A stretch of DNA of 64,000 nucleotides, from the NCBI RefSeq assembly GCF_004341105.1, contig NZ_SLZK01000007.1, positions 248,001-312,000 on the forward strand, read 5' to 3'. The notes beneath the pieces were generated by a model, which saw only the letters and a program-made list of their open reading frames with translations, did not search any database and was not told the DNA's origin. This document shows, piece by piece, positions 17,870 to 25,898 of the stretch. Made by a program: the position numbers and the translations under genes. The DNA comes from Rhizobium sp. BK418. GTDB lineage: Bacteria; Pseudomonadota; Alphaproteobacteria; Rhizobiales; Rhizobiaceae. Each line of letters begins with the position of its first letter. Position 1 is the stretch's first letter.

Positions 17870-17893
17870 GGCTTTTCCTCTTGGCTTCGGCGG

Positions 17894-18916
17894 TCAGATA
17901 CGCGGCCGATAGGGACTGGTGGACTGGCGGATACGCATTTCCGGCTTGATGAGATGGATGCCATCAGGCTCATGACTGCCGGCAAGTCGGTCAAGTAGGG
18001 CACGGGCGGCAAGACGTCCAACCTCTGTCTGGCCGTTCCAGACGGTGGTCAGCGCCGGTGTGGCGATCGAGGCCTCTTCCAGATCGTCATAACCGGTAAC
18101 CGAAATATCGCGGCCGGGCACAAGACCGGCGCGAGCAATGCCGTTCATCAAACCGATGGCGACCAAATCGTTCCAGCAGACGGCGGCCGTCGGCTTCTGC
18201 GGCAGGGAAAGGAAATGCACCGCCGCCTCGAATCCGCCCTGCTTCGAGCGCGGGCCGGGGATTCGCAAGTTCGGATCGACCTCGATGCCAGCTTTGCGCA
18301 GCGCATTCACATAGCCCTGATAGCGATCACGCCCGGTCGAGGTCTGGTCGGTGCCGCCGATCATGGCGATCGTGCGATGGCCAAGGCCGATCAGATGGTT
18401 GGTGGCGAGCGAGATGCCATAGCTATCGTCGCCGCGATAGGTCGGCACATCCTGACTATCCATCGAGCGGGCGACGAGGATAGCCGGCATACCGTTTTCT
18501 TCCGCGAGCTGAATATCCTCCGGCGGCGTGCCGATCGCCGGTGACATGATCACTCCGTCGCCGCCGAGCTGCAGCAGGGTCTCGATGAAGGTGCGCTGCT
18601 TTTCGACGGAATCGTAATGGTTGGAGAGAATGAAGGTATGGCGGCTGCGGTCGAGTTCGCTTTCGATCGCCTTCAGGATTTCCCCGTAGAACGGGTTCAT
18701 GATGTCGTGGACGACAACACCGATAATGCCCGAGCGCGAGGTGCGAAGACTGGCGGCGCGGCGATTGTAGATGTATCCCAGCGCACGGGCCTGTTCCTTG
18801 ATCTTCTCCCGCGTGTTGCCGGCTACAAGGGGACTGTCGCGTAAGGCCAGGGAAACGGTCGCCGTTGATATGCCGAGCGTTTCGGCAATCGTCGAAAGCT
18901 TGATCTTCTGCGCCAC
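17894..18916 (-). CDS. LacI-family transcriptional regulator
   Basis: 340 residues from GTG 18916, set by GGAGGAG just before it. The N-terminal HTH reads LSTIAETLGISTATVSLALR, then the hinge helix NRRAASLRTSRSG and a periplasmic-binding-type sensor domain (IGVVVHDIMNPFYGEILKAI to the C-terminus). It presumably controls the operon it begins, with the hydroxyacid dehydrogenase 24 bp downstream. An AT-rich inverted repeat lies 60-87 bp upstream of the start. The effector is unknown. Confidence 0.92.
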   Translation of the reverse strand: MAQKIKLSTIAETLGISTATVSLALRDSPLVAGNTREKIKEQARALGYIYNRRAASLRTSRSGIIGVVVHDIMNPFYGEILKAIESELDRSRHTFILSNHYDSVEKQRTFIETLLQLGGDGVIMSPAIGTPPEDIQLAEENGMPAILVARSMDSQDVPTYRGDDSYGISLATNHLIGLGHRTIAMIGGTDQTSTGRDRYQGYVNALRKAGIEVDPNLRIPGPRSKQGGFEAAVHFLSLPQKPTAAVCWNDLVAIGLMNGIARAGLVPGRDISVTGYDDLEEASIATPALTTVWNGQTEVGRLAARALLDRLAGSHEPDGIHLIKPEMRIRQSTSPYRPRI

Positions 18917-18975
18917 GTCTCCTCCTCCAGGCAACGCGTGAAGCCGGTAAAGGACTGCCGCAATGCCGCGACAGC

Positions 18976-19003
18976 CTTAAAAAATTTAATTAAAAGATTT
19001 AAG
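18976..19003. promoter_or_regulatory. AT-rich dyad, candidate operator/promoter of the LacI gene
   Basis: CTTAAA (18976-18981) and TTTAAG (18998-19003) bracket an almost pure A/T block of 16 bases in a GC-rich context, between the ends of the LacI and MarR genes. It would suit autoregulation or a promoter. Not diagnostic. Confidence 0.4.
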
Positions 19004-19035
19004 CGGCGCAGGCAATTCGCCTTTTGAGGAAATTT

Positions 19036-19545
19036 TCAATCTTCCTCATCTTCATCGACATGCATTGCCTCCGCTTGCAGATTGGCGTCGATCGCCTTGA
19101 GCAGACGCACCAGATTGCGGATTTCCTTTTCGGAGAAATCAATCGTCGCAAGCTTATCGCAGGAAGAGGCGGCAAGCTCGATCGCCTGCACGCTGCCGCG
19201 GCCAAGTTCAGTGAGATAAACCTTGGTGAGACGAGCATCCTCGGCATCGGGCTTGCGTTCCAGGAAACCTTGGGCCTCCATGCGGCCGATGGTGCGGGTC
19301 ATGGTAGGGGCCTTGACACCGAGCTTTTGGGCAAGTCCGCCGGCCGTCATGCCATCGCTTTCGGCAAGCGAAAGAATGACCCCGTCCTGACCGGCATACA
19401 GGCCGCTTTCGAGCAGATTGCGCGACAGCACCGTGCGCATGGAACGGGCAGCCTGCGTCAAAGCCGGCGAAAGATCGGCAAGCGTATACTCGGTCTGATC
19501 CTTCTTTTTCTTGTGCTTCTTGCCGTCCTTATGCTTCTTGCCCAT
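19036..19545 (-). CDS. MarR-family transcriptional regulator
   Basis: 169 residues beginning MGKKHKDGKKHKKKK, a Lys-rich tail ahead of the winged-helix domain. The core (LSPALTQAARSMRTVLSRNLL, QDGVILSLAESDGMTAGGLAQKLGVKAPTMTRTIGRMEAQGFL, DARLTKVYLTELG) is a complete MarR fold with recognition helix and wing. ATG 19545 is chosen because AAAGGG lies six bases before it; the ATG 19551 would place the site too close, and upstream codons to 19743 run into the divergent neighbour. The gene is divergent from the creatininase-family gene with an 84-bp gap, a likely target. Confidence 0.9.
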   Translation of the reverse strand: MGKKHKDGKKHKKKKDQTEYTLADLSPALTQAARSMRTVLSRNLLESGLYAGQDGVILSLAESDGMTAGGLAQKLGVKAPTMTRTIGRMEAQGFLERKPDAEDARLTKVYLTELGRGSVQAIELAASSCDKLATIDFSEKEIRNLVRLLKAIDANLQAEAMHVDEDEED

Positions 19546-19629
19546 CGCCATCCCTTTGATCTTTAAGCACTGCCCAGGCTGCGTTATGACATTGCCCATG
19601 ATCTCGTCATAAACAAGAGGCAACGCCCG

Positions 19630-20421
19630 ATGTTGGTTCCGTCGTTCCGTTTCGAGGACAATGACCCCGCACTCTCTCCAGAGGCACGGCGGCGCTGGAT
19701 TGCGGTCCTGCCACTCGGCGCACATGAACAGCACGGCCCGCATCTGCCCTTCGAAACCGACGCTCTGATCGCGCAGGGTATCGTCAACAGGCTGAAAACC
19801 GCCCTGCCGGCCGGTTTGCCTGTTACCGTACTCCCTGTCGAATCGGTCGGCTACTCCTTAGAGCACATGGATGTTAAAGGAACGAAGACGCTCCCTTTTG
19901 ATACAGCTGTAAAACGCTGGCTAAGCATCGCAGAAGAGCTTTCGGCACTCGGCATCCGTAAGTTCGTGATGCTGAACGCCCATGGCGGCAACTCACCGCT
20001 GATGACTATTGTCGCAACAGAAGCGCGCGTGCGCCTCAACATGCTCGCCGTCGCCACCAGCTGGACACGCTTCGGCGTGCCGGAGGGCGCGATCTCGTCT
20101 GAAGAAAAGGCGATCGATATCCACGGCGGTGATATCGAAACCTCCGTCATGCTCGCTCTTTATCCGGAGAGAGTGGATATGACGAAGGCGGCCGCCTTTC
20201 CTTCCAGCCAGACGGAGTTCGCTCAACGCTTCAAGCACCTGCGTGCCTATGGCCCGCATGCCTTCGGCTGGAAGATGTCGGATCTGAACCCGCAAGGCGT
20301 CGCAGGCAATGCTGCAAAGGCGACGGCCGAAAAGGGCGAGGCGCTGATAACTCATGCCGTGAGCGGACTGGTGGAGCTCCTGCAGGATATCGATGCCTTC
20401 AACGCCGAAACGCTGCGTTGA
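19630..20421 (+). CDS. Creatininase-family metallo-amidohydrolase
   Basis: 263 residues. Metal-binding blocks of the creatininase fold are visible: LPLGAHEQHGPHLPFETD (residues 27-44), MLNAHGGNSPL near 117 and IDIHGGDIETSVML near 160. Members hydrolyse cyclic amides (creatinine) or act in mycofactocin and riboflavin-related pathways; this one cannot be assigned further. The start ATG 19630 has a modest AGAGG nine bases upstream. It is divergent from the MarR gene. Confidence 0.9.
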   Translation: MLVPSFRFEDNDPALSPEARRRWIAVLPLGAHEQHGPHLPFETDALIAQGIVNRLKTALPAGLPVTVLPVESVGYSLEHMDVKGTKTLPFDTAVKRWLSIAEELSALGIRKFVMLNAHGGNSPLMTIVATEARVRLNMLAVATSWTRFGVPEGAISSEEKAIDIHGGDIETSVMLALYPERVDMTKAAAFPSSQTEFAQRFKHLRAYGPHAFGWKMSDLNPQGVAGNAAKATAEKGEALITHAVSGLVELLQDIDAFNAETLR

Positions 20422-20447
20422 CCAACCCGACTTTGCGCATCGGGCAA

Positions 20448-20463
20448 TGTGATCTTATAACAT
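20448..20463. promoter_or_regulatory. Zur-box-like operator upstream of COG0523 GTPase gene
   Basis: TGTGATCTTATAACAT is an imperfect palindrome (ATGT...ACAT ends) lying 102-117 bp before the GTPase start. From memory it agrees at all but one position with the E. coli znuA/znuC Zur site core TGTGATATTATAACAT. Zur represses zinc-uptake and zinc-sparing genes when zinc is sufficient. The assignment rests on this recalled match and on the identity of the downstream gene. Confidence 0.6.
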
Positions 20464-20565
20464 ATAAAACCCTTTGAACTACAGCTTTCAAGCGCCTATA
20501 TGAAACCGACCCATTCAGGCCCCGGACTTGCCCTCGGGGTCAAGGCCCTATTCCTAGAGGTTCTC

Positions 20566-21642
20566 ATGACCGACGCGATCCAGACACAGCAGAAGCCCAT
20601 TCCCGTTACCGTGCTCACCGGTTATCTTGGTGCGGGCAAGACGACGCTTCTCAACCGCATTCTTTCCGAAAACCACGGCAAGAAATATGCAGTCATCGTC
20701 AACGAGTTCGGCGAGATCGGCATCGACAACGACCTGATCGTCGAATCTGACGAAGAAATCTACGAAATGAACAATGGCTGTGTATGCTGCACGGTCCGCG
20801 GCGACCTGATCCGTGTCGTCGAAGGCCTGATGCGCCGCCCCGGCCGCTTTGACGGCATCATCGTCGAAACCACCGGCCTTGCCGATCCGGTTCCGGTTGC
20901 CCAGACCTTCTTCATGGATGACGACGTCCGCGCCAAGACCGAACTCGACGCCGTGGTCGCGCTTGTCGACGCCAAGCACCTGCCGCTTCGCCTGAAGGAC
21001 AGCCGCGAAGCCGAAGACCAGATCGCCTTTGCCGATGTGGTCATCATCAACAAGACCGACCTCGTCACGCCGGAAGAACTTGATCAGATCGAGGATATCG
21101 TACGCGCCATCAATCCGGCCGCCCGCGTCTACAAGACCAGCCGTTCGGGTGTCGATCTCGCCCGCGTTCTGGATCAGGGCGCCTTCAATCTCGAGCGCGC
21201 GCTGGAAAACGATCCGCACTTCCTCGACCACGACCATGACGATCATGTCTGCGGTCCGGATTGCGATCACGACCACCATCATCACGATCATGACCACGAC
21301 CATCATCACCACCACCACGGTGAGATGTCTGCCATCCATGACGTGACGGTCCAGTCTGTCTCACTGCGCGGCGGCGAGATGAACCCGGAACGCTTCTTCC
21401 CCTGGATCCAGCGCATCACCCAGACACAGGGCCCGAACATCCTGCGGCTCAAGGGCATCATCGCCTTTAAGGACGATGCAGAGCGTTATGTCGTCCAAGG
21501 TGTGCACATGATCATCGAAGGCGACCATCAGCGGCCCTGGAAGGATGGCGAAAAGCACGAGACCCGTCTCGTCTTCATCGGCCGCGATCTCGACCGCGCA
21601 AAGTTGGAAGAATCCTTCAAGGCGTGTGAGGCTGCCGCCTGA
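20566..21642 (+). CDS. zigA: COG0523 (G3E) GTPase, ZigA/CobW-like zinc metallochaperone
   Basis: 358 residues. The Walker A P-loop GYLGAGKTTLL is at 19-29, the metal-binding CxCC motif NGCVCCTVRGD has cysteines at 72, 74 and 75, NKTD is the guanine-specificity motif, and a His/Asp-rich loop follows at about 222-252 with some 20 histidines plus a VCGPDC pair. The C-terminal CobW_C domain ends the protein. These GTPases deliver zinc to target enzymes. The start ATG 20566 with AGAGG upstream is preferred to 20500. It leads a tight cluster with the WD40, GNAT and cysE genes and is preceded by a Zur-like site; no cobalamin genes are near, so a zinc role is more likely than B12 synthesis. Confidence 0.88.
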   Translation: MTDAIQTQQKPIPVTVLTGYLGAGKTTLLNRILSENHGKKYAVIVNEFGEIGIDNDLIVESDEEIYEMNNGCVCCTVRGDLIRVVEGLMRRPGRFDGIIVETTGLADPVPVAQTFFMDDDVRAKTELDAVVALVDAKHLPLRLKDSREAEDQIAFADVVIINKTDLVTPEELDQIEDIVRAINPAARVYKTSRSGVDLARVLDQGAFNLERALENDPHFLDHDHDDHVCGPDCDHDHHHHDHDHDHHHHHHGEMSAIHDVTVQSVSLRGGEMNPERFFPWIQRITQTQGPNILRLKGIIAFKDDAERYVVQGVHMIIEGDHQRPWKDGEKHETRLVFIGRDLDRAKLEESFKACEAAA

Positions 21643-22634
21643 TGCCAACAGTTGCACCGCTTGATCTCGACGGCCACGTTCTGGCCGTCGAATTTTTAGG
21701 TGATGTCCCCTTCTTCGCGAATGCCAGCGGTACCTTTCACCGGCTCGAAGGCAGCGACAAGGTCATCGAAGCCCATCAGGGCATGCTGACGGCGATCCGC
21801 GATCCCTACAGCGAAAGCCTGATCTCGGGCGGCGAGGATGGCAAGGTCCTGCGCATCGGTGCTGACGGCAAGGTCAGCGAAATCGCGTCGGCGCCGCGCA
21901 AATGGATTTCGCAGGTTGCGGCCGGCCCTCAGGGCGCCGTCGCCTATTCCTACGGCAAGAGCACGCTGGTGCGCCTCGCCGATGGCACGACCAAGGAATT
22001 CCCGGAAGAGCGGACGGTCGAAGGCATTGCCTTTGCACCGAAGGGCCTGCGCATCGCGGCTGCCCGCTATAACGGCGTATCTCTGCACTGGGTCGGCACG
22101 AGCGCCAAGCCGATCGATTTCGAATGGAAGGGAGCCCATACCGGTGTGACCTTCTCGCCCGACGGCAACTTCCTCGTCACCTCCATGCAGGAAAACGCGC
22201 TGCACGGCTGGAAGCTCGACGTCAAATCGGGCACCGAATCCCGCCACATGCGCATGACTGGCTATCCGGCCAAGGTGAAATCACTCTCCTGGTCCGCCAA
22301 GGGCAAATGGCTCGCCTCCTCGGGTGCGCCGGCCGCCATCGTCTGGCCCTTCCAGGGCAAGGATGGTCCGATGGGCAAGGCGCCGCTGGAACTCGGCACC
22401 CGTGCCAATATCATGGCGACCGCTGTGAAATTCCACCCCGCCGAGGATATCCTCGCCATCGGCTTCATCGACGGCATGATCCTCGCCGTCCGTCTTGCTG
22501 ACAGCAAGGAAGCATTGCTGCGCCGACCCGGCAAGGGCGCCATCACGGGTATGAGCTGGAGCAAGAACGGCAAGCTGCTCGCCTTCGCCTCCGAAGCCGG
22601 CGATTGCGGCGTGGTGGATATCGCGGCAGACTGA
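21642..22634 (+). CDS. WD40-repeat protein paired with zinc GTPase
   Basis: 330 residues made of repeated beta-propeller blades: segments such as HQGMLTAIRDPYSESLISGG, GVTFSPDGNFLVTSMQENAL, VKSLSWSAKGKWLASSGAPA and ITGMSWSKNGKLLAFASEAG. No signal peptide or other domain is seen, so it is probably a cytoplasmic scaffold. Its ATG overlaps the TGA of the GTPase gene by one base (TGATG, 21640-21644), which indicates coupled translation and a shared role in zinc homeostasis. The precise function is not known. Confidence 0.88.
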   Translation: MPTVAPLDLDGHVLAVEFLGDVPFFANASGTFHRLEGSDKVIEAHQGMLTAIRDPYSESLISGGEDGKVLRIGADGKVSEIASAPRKWISQVAAGPQGAVAYSYGKSTLVRLADGTTKEFPEERTVEGIAFAPKGLRIAAARYNGVSLHWVGTSAKPIDFEWKGAHTGVTFSPDGNFLVTSMQENALHGWKLDVKSGTESRHMRMTGYPAKVKSLSWSAKGKWLASSGAPAAIVWPFQGKDGPMGKAPLELGTRANIMATAVKFHPAEDILAIGFIDGMILAVRLADSKEALLRRPGKGAITGMSWSKNGKLLAFASEAGDCGVVDIAAD

Positions 22635-22689
22635 TTTCGTCGCAGTCGAAATCGCGCCTCTGGACAGCGGATATGCGTATCAGGCGGCC

Positions 22690-23121
22690 ATGGTGCGGCG
22701 TAGCGCGCTATGGCACGCTCTGCCCCATCTTCGCGATGTGCATACGCCCGAGGAAGATGAGGTCCACTGGCGAACCCATCTGCTGGCGGAATACACGGTT
22801 CTCGGCGCTTTCGTCGACGGCGCGCTCGCTGGCGTTATTGCCTACCGAAATGGCTGGATCGAGCAGCTTTATGTTCTGCCTGACGTACAGGGTATGGGAA
22901 TCGGCACAAGGCTTCTCTCCCTGGCGACAAACGACATGGAAGACATCCGTCTCTGGACCTTCCAGCGTAATTGCCGCGCCCGCGCTTTTTACGAAGCGCG
23001 TGGCTTCTCACCCGTTGAGGAAACTGATGGCAGCGGCAATGAGGAAGGAGAGCCCGACATACTCTACCATTGGCGTCGCCCGCCGGAACCAGTGTATAGT
23101 GCCGATCCACACCGTCGCTGA
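22690..23121 (+). CDS. GNAT-family N-acetyltransferase, start uncertain
   Basis: 143 residues from ATG 22690. The acetyl-CoA site QLYVLPDVQGMGIGTRLL and the C-terminal FQRNCRARAFYEARGFSPVEE are the GNAT motifs A and B. The same frame continues coding-like upstream to the WD40 stop (FVAVEIAPLDSGYAYQAA), which is what the first GNAT beta-strand and helix should look like, yet no ATG, GTG or TTG opens it. Either a rare start codon (for example CTG 22660 or ATT 22603) is used, or the true start has been lost. It is the third member of the GTPase-WD40-GNAT-cysE cluster. Confidence 0.8.
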   Translation: MVRRSALWHALPHLRDVHTPEEDEVHWRTHLLAEYTVLGAFVDGALAGVIAYRNGWIEQLYVLPDVQGMGIGTRLLSLATNDMEDIRLWTFQRNCRARAFYEARGFSPVEETDGSGNEEGEPDILYHWRRPPEPVYSADPHRR

Positions 23122-23161
23122 ACATTGCCTGCGCGCAGATCACAAGAACAAGGATCCGAGA

Positions 23162-23974
23162 ATGCACGTTTCGAATAAGGCCGCTGCCACAGAGTTGGGC
23201 GCCTTCGTGTCCGTCTGGTCGGCAATCCGCGCCGAAGCGACCGATCTTGCGACGCGGGAGCCGACGCTGCGGACTTTGCTCGAAACGCAGATCATCGGCC
23301 CAGAAAGCGACGCTGACATCGTCGCGCATGTGATTTCCGCACGCCTCGCAATGGCGAAGGTCGATGCCGAAGACCTCTTCCGGCTGTTTCGCGGCATATT
23401 GCTTGATCATGCCGACATCCGCGCCGCTATCGAAGCCGATCTTCTGGCCGTCCGCGAACGTGACCCCGCCTGCACCACCTATCTGCATGCACTGCTGAAC
23501 CTCAAGGGCTTTCACGCTCTGCAGACGCATCGCATTGCCCATGCCCTCTGGACTGACGGCCGCTTCGAGATCGCCAGCTGGCTTTCCAACCTCGCCTCGT
23601 TGGTCTTCGGCCCGGATATCCACCCGGCGGCAAGGATCGGTTCCTCGATCATGCTGGATCATGGCTCCGGCATCGTGATTGGAGAAACAGCGATCATCGA
23701 GGACGAAGTCTCGATCCTGCAGAATGTCACGCTCGGCGGCACGGGCAAGGAAACCGGAGACCGCCACCCGAAGATCCGGCACGGCGTGATGATCGGTGCT
23801 GGAGCAAAGATCCTTGGCAACATCGAGATCGGCGCTTTCAGCAAGATCGCGGCCGGTAGCGTCGTGCTGAAGCCGGTGCCAGCCCATTGCACGGTTGCCG
23901 GCGTTCCGGCTGTGGTCGTTCGCATTCATCGCAATGATGAAATCCCGGCCGAAACCATGGATCAGAATATCTGA
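23162..23974 (+). CDS. cysE: Serine O-acetyltransferase
   Basis: 270 residues, the usual length. The N-terminal helical domain runs to about residue 145, then a left-handed beta-helix of hexapeptide repeats: IHPAARIGSSIMLDHGSG, IVIGETAIIEDEVSILQNVT and HGVMIGAGAKILGNIEIG. The DHGSGIVIGE and GGTGKETGDRHPKI blocks hold the active-site residues. It makes O-acetylserine from serine and acetyl-CoA for cysteine synthesis. Start ATG 23162 follows the GNAT stop by 40 bp, so it may be read with the zinc cluster. No other cysteine-biosynthetic gene is adjacent. Confidence 0.93.
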   Translation: MHVSNKAAATELGAFVSVWSAIRAEATDLATREPTLRTLLETQIIGPESDADIVAHVISARLAMAKVDAEDLFRLFRGILLDHADIRAAIEADLLAVRERDPACTTYLHALLNLKGFHALQTHRIAHALWTDGRFEIASWLSNLASLVFGPDIHPAARIGSSIMLDHGSGIVIGETAIIEDEVSILQNVTLGGTGKETGDRHPKIRHGVMIGAGAKILGNIEIGAFSKIAAGSVVLKPVPAHCTVAGVPAVVVRIHRNDEIPAETMDQNI

Positions 23975-23977
23975 CAA

Positions 23978-24014
23978 CAGCAAACGGCTTGGCTCAATCA
24001 GCCTGCTGGTTTTT
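23978..24014 (+). terminator. Possible terminator after cysE
   Basis: An interrupted stem CAGC...GGCT / AGCC.GCTG ending near 24008 is followed by GTTTTTC. It is imperfect but correctly placed 4 bp after the cysE stop. Confidence 0.4.
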
Positions 24015-24191
24015 CGCCGGCGCCTCGGCGCGGCTGGGGCCTTTGTGCTTCCGACGATAAACTGCTTTGACAAAGAGCCCATCCTGCCTGGATGTGAAAT
24101 CTTGCAATCCGCGCCTTGGCTACTTGCAGGCTCGCAAAGCCGCACGACATACTGCGCGTGACAGCACATAGGCGCATCTGGAGGAAACCGC

Positions 24192-25157
24192 ATGGCCCGC
24201 GTCATCGTCATCGGAGCAACAGGACATGTCGGCACCTACCTTGTGCCGCGCTTGGTCGAGGCAGGTCATGAAGTGGTGGCGATCAGTCGCGGCGCGGCCA
24301 CGCCATATAAGCCAGACGACGCGTGGAACCGCGTCGATATCAGGCACATGGATCGCGCTGCACTCGAGTTGGAAGGCCGCTTCGGCCATGAGATCCGCGC
24401 GCTGAAAGGCGAGATCGTCATCGACATGATCTGCTTCACGCCGGAAAGCAACGAACAGCTCGTGACCGCACTCGAAGGACACGTCGATCATTTTCTTCAC
24501 ACCGGCACGATCTGGACGCATGGTTTTTCCACCGTCGTGCCCACTCCCGAGGAGGCGCCAAAGAAGCCTTTCGGCGATTACGGCATCAAGAAAGCGGCAA
24601 TCGAGGCTTATTTGCTGCGGATGGCGCAGGAGAAAAACTTTCCCGCGACCCTTATCCATCCCGGCCACATCGTCGGTCCGGGCTGGAACCCGCTGAATCC
24701 GGCGGGCCATTTTAATCCCGATGTCTTCACGACGCTGGCGCGCTGCGGAACGCTGACCCTGCCGAATTTCGGCATGGAGACCGTACACCACGTCCATGCT
24801 GATGACATTGCCGAACTCTTCATGGCCGCCATTGCAAAGCCGCAGGCTTCCGTCGGCGAGGCTTTCCACGCTGTTTCGGAAAAAGCGGTCACGCTGCGAG
24901 GCTATGCTGAGGCGATGGCCGTCTGGTTCGGTCAGGAGGCGAAGCTAGAGTTCCTGCCATACGAGGCCTGGGCGGAAAAACAGAGTCCGGAAGAGGCAAA
25001 AGCCACTTGGGAGCACATTGCCCGCAGTCCCAACTGCTCGATGGAAAAAGCCCGCCGGCTGCTTGGCTTCACGCCACGGCACAGCTCGTTACAGGCCGTA
25101 CAGGAAGCCGTCCGCTGGCTGATCGACAATGGGCGGATCGATGCAAAGGCTCCGTAA
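24192..25157 (+). CDS. NAD-dependent epimerase/dehydratase family protein (extended SDR)
   Basis: 321 residues with an N-terminal VIGATGHVGTYLVPRLV glycine-rich nucleotide motif. The usual YxxxK of extended SDRs appears as YGIKK near residue 133, followed by LIHPGHIVGPG. Substrate-side residues include TLPNFGMETVHHVHADD. The family interconverts nucleotide-linked sugars or reduces carbonyls; nothing nearby fixes the substrate. An excellent CTGGAGG site lies before ATG 24192, and a bidirectional terminator follows. Confidence 0.88.
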   Translation: MARVIVIGATGHVGTYLVPRLVEAGHEVVAISRGAATPYKPDDAWNRVDIRHMDRAALELEGRFGHEIRALKGEIVIDMICFTPESNEQLVTALEGHVDHFLHTGTIWTHGFSTVVPTPEEAPKKPFGDYGIKKAAIEAYLLRMAQEKNFPATLIHPGHIVGPGWNPLNPAGHFNPDVFTTLARCGTLTLPNFGMETVHHVHADDIAELFMAAIAKPQASVGEAFHAVSEKAVTLRGYAEAMAVWFGQEAKLEFLPYEAWAEKQSPEEAKATWEHIARSPNCSMEKARRLLGFTPRHSSLQAVQEAVRWLIDNGRIDAKAP

Positions 25158-25177
25158 GCCACAGAGGTAGAGACAAA

Positions 25178-25208
25178 AAAGCCCCTCCCGAAGGTTGGGA
25201 GGGGCTTT
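25178..25208. terminator. Bidirectional terminator between SDR and GNAT genes
   Basis: A perfect 12-bp stem AAAGCCCCTCCC / GGGAGGGGCTTT with a seven-base loop, between two convergent genes, A-tract on one side and T on the other. Confidence 0.9.
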
Positions 25209-25213
25209 GCCGG

Positions 25214-25804
25214 TCAGGCCGCCTTCCGGACCGGCGCGCCAGCCAGCATGCGTCCCGAAGGGACGATCATGCCGGCGGCGCCGCCAAGCCAGCCCTCGAC
25301 GAGCTCCAGCGCAAGGAAGCGCGAGCGTTCGAATGGGCCGGGCATGACAAGGTGACGAGCCTTTTCGGCAGTAAAGCCGAAACGCTCGTAATATTCTGCA
25401 TCGCCAACGAGCAGGACAGCACCGTGGCCACGGTTCTTTGCTTCGAGCAGGGCCGCACGCATGAGCGCTGAGCCGATGCCCTTACCGCCATGCTTGCCGT
25501 CAACGGCGAGCGGGCCGAGCAGAAGCGCATCGAGGGCCGTGCCTTCCTGGTTGATGCCTGCTTCGACATTCCACAGGCGCACCGTGCCGATCACACGACC
25601 GTCACGATCACGCGCGACCAGCGCCAGACCATCCGCCGGCACACGATTGCGGCGGATCATCTCCGACGACTTCTTGCGGCGATCCGGCCCCATGACGCGG
25701 TCGAGCAAGGTCTCGCGAGCGACGACGTCGGACGGATTTTCCACGTCGATGGTGAAAGTGACAGGCGCAAAGAATGCGCGGACAGAATCAAGAACAGCGG
25801 CCAT
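25214..25804 (-). CDS. GNAT-family N-acetyltransferase (YhbS-like)
   Basis: 196 residues from ATG 25804, set by GCGGGAGG upstream. The CoA-binding motif is LGPLAVDGKHGGKGIGSALMRAAL with GDAEYYERFGFTAEKA beyond it, typical of the YhbS-type GNAT subgroup whose members acetylate small molecules or ribosome-related targets. The acceptor cannot be deduced. It runs in the same direction as the decarboxylase gene, 94 bp away. Confidence 0.88.
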   Translation of the reverse strand: MAAVLDSVRAFFAPVTFTIDVENPSDVVARETLLDRVMGPDRRKKSSEMIRRNRVPADGLALVARDRDGRVIGTVRLWNVEAGINQEGTALDALLLGPLAVDGKHGGKGIGSALMRAALLEAKNRGHGAVLLVGDAEYYERFGFTAEKARHLVMPGPFERSRFLALELVEGWLGGAAGMIVPSGRMLAGAPVRKAA

Positions 25805-25898
25805 TTTGGCCTCCCGCACTCAAAACCGTTTCAGACGGTGACTTCGAGATATTGTGAAATTGCCGCCCCGGCTGGTTACGGGGCTGGCGAGAGCGACC

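Noticed and set aside
21229..21320. His-codon-rich repeat CATGACCACGAC and similar
   Set aside because: It looks like a DNA repeat but is simply the His/Asp metal-binding loop of the GTPase gene.
22835..24235. 466-codon minus-strand frame
   Set aside because: Antisense to the GNAT and cysE genes; no domain recognised and biased composition.
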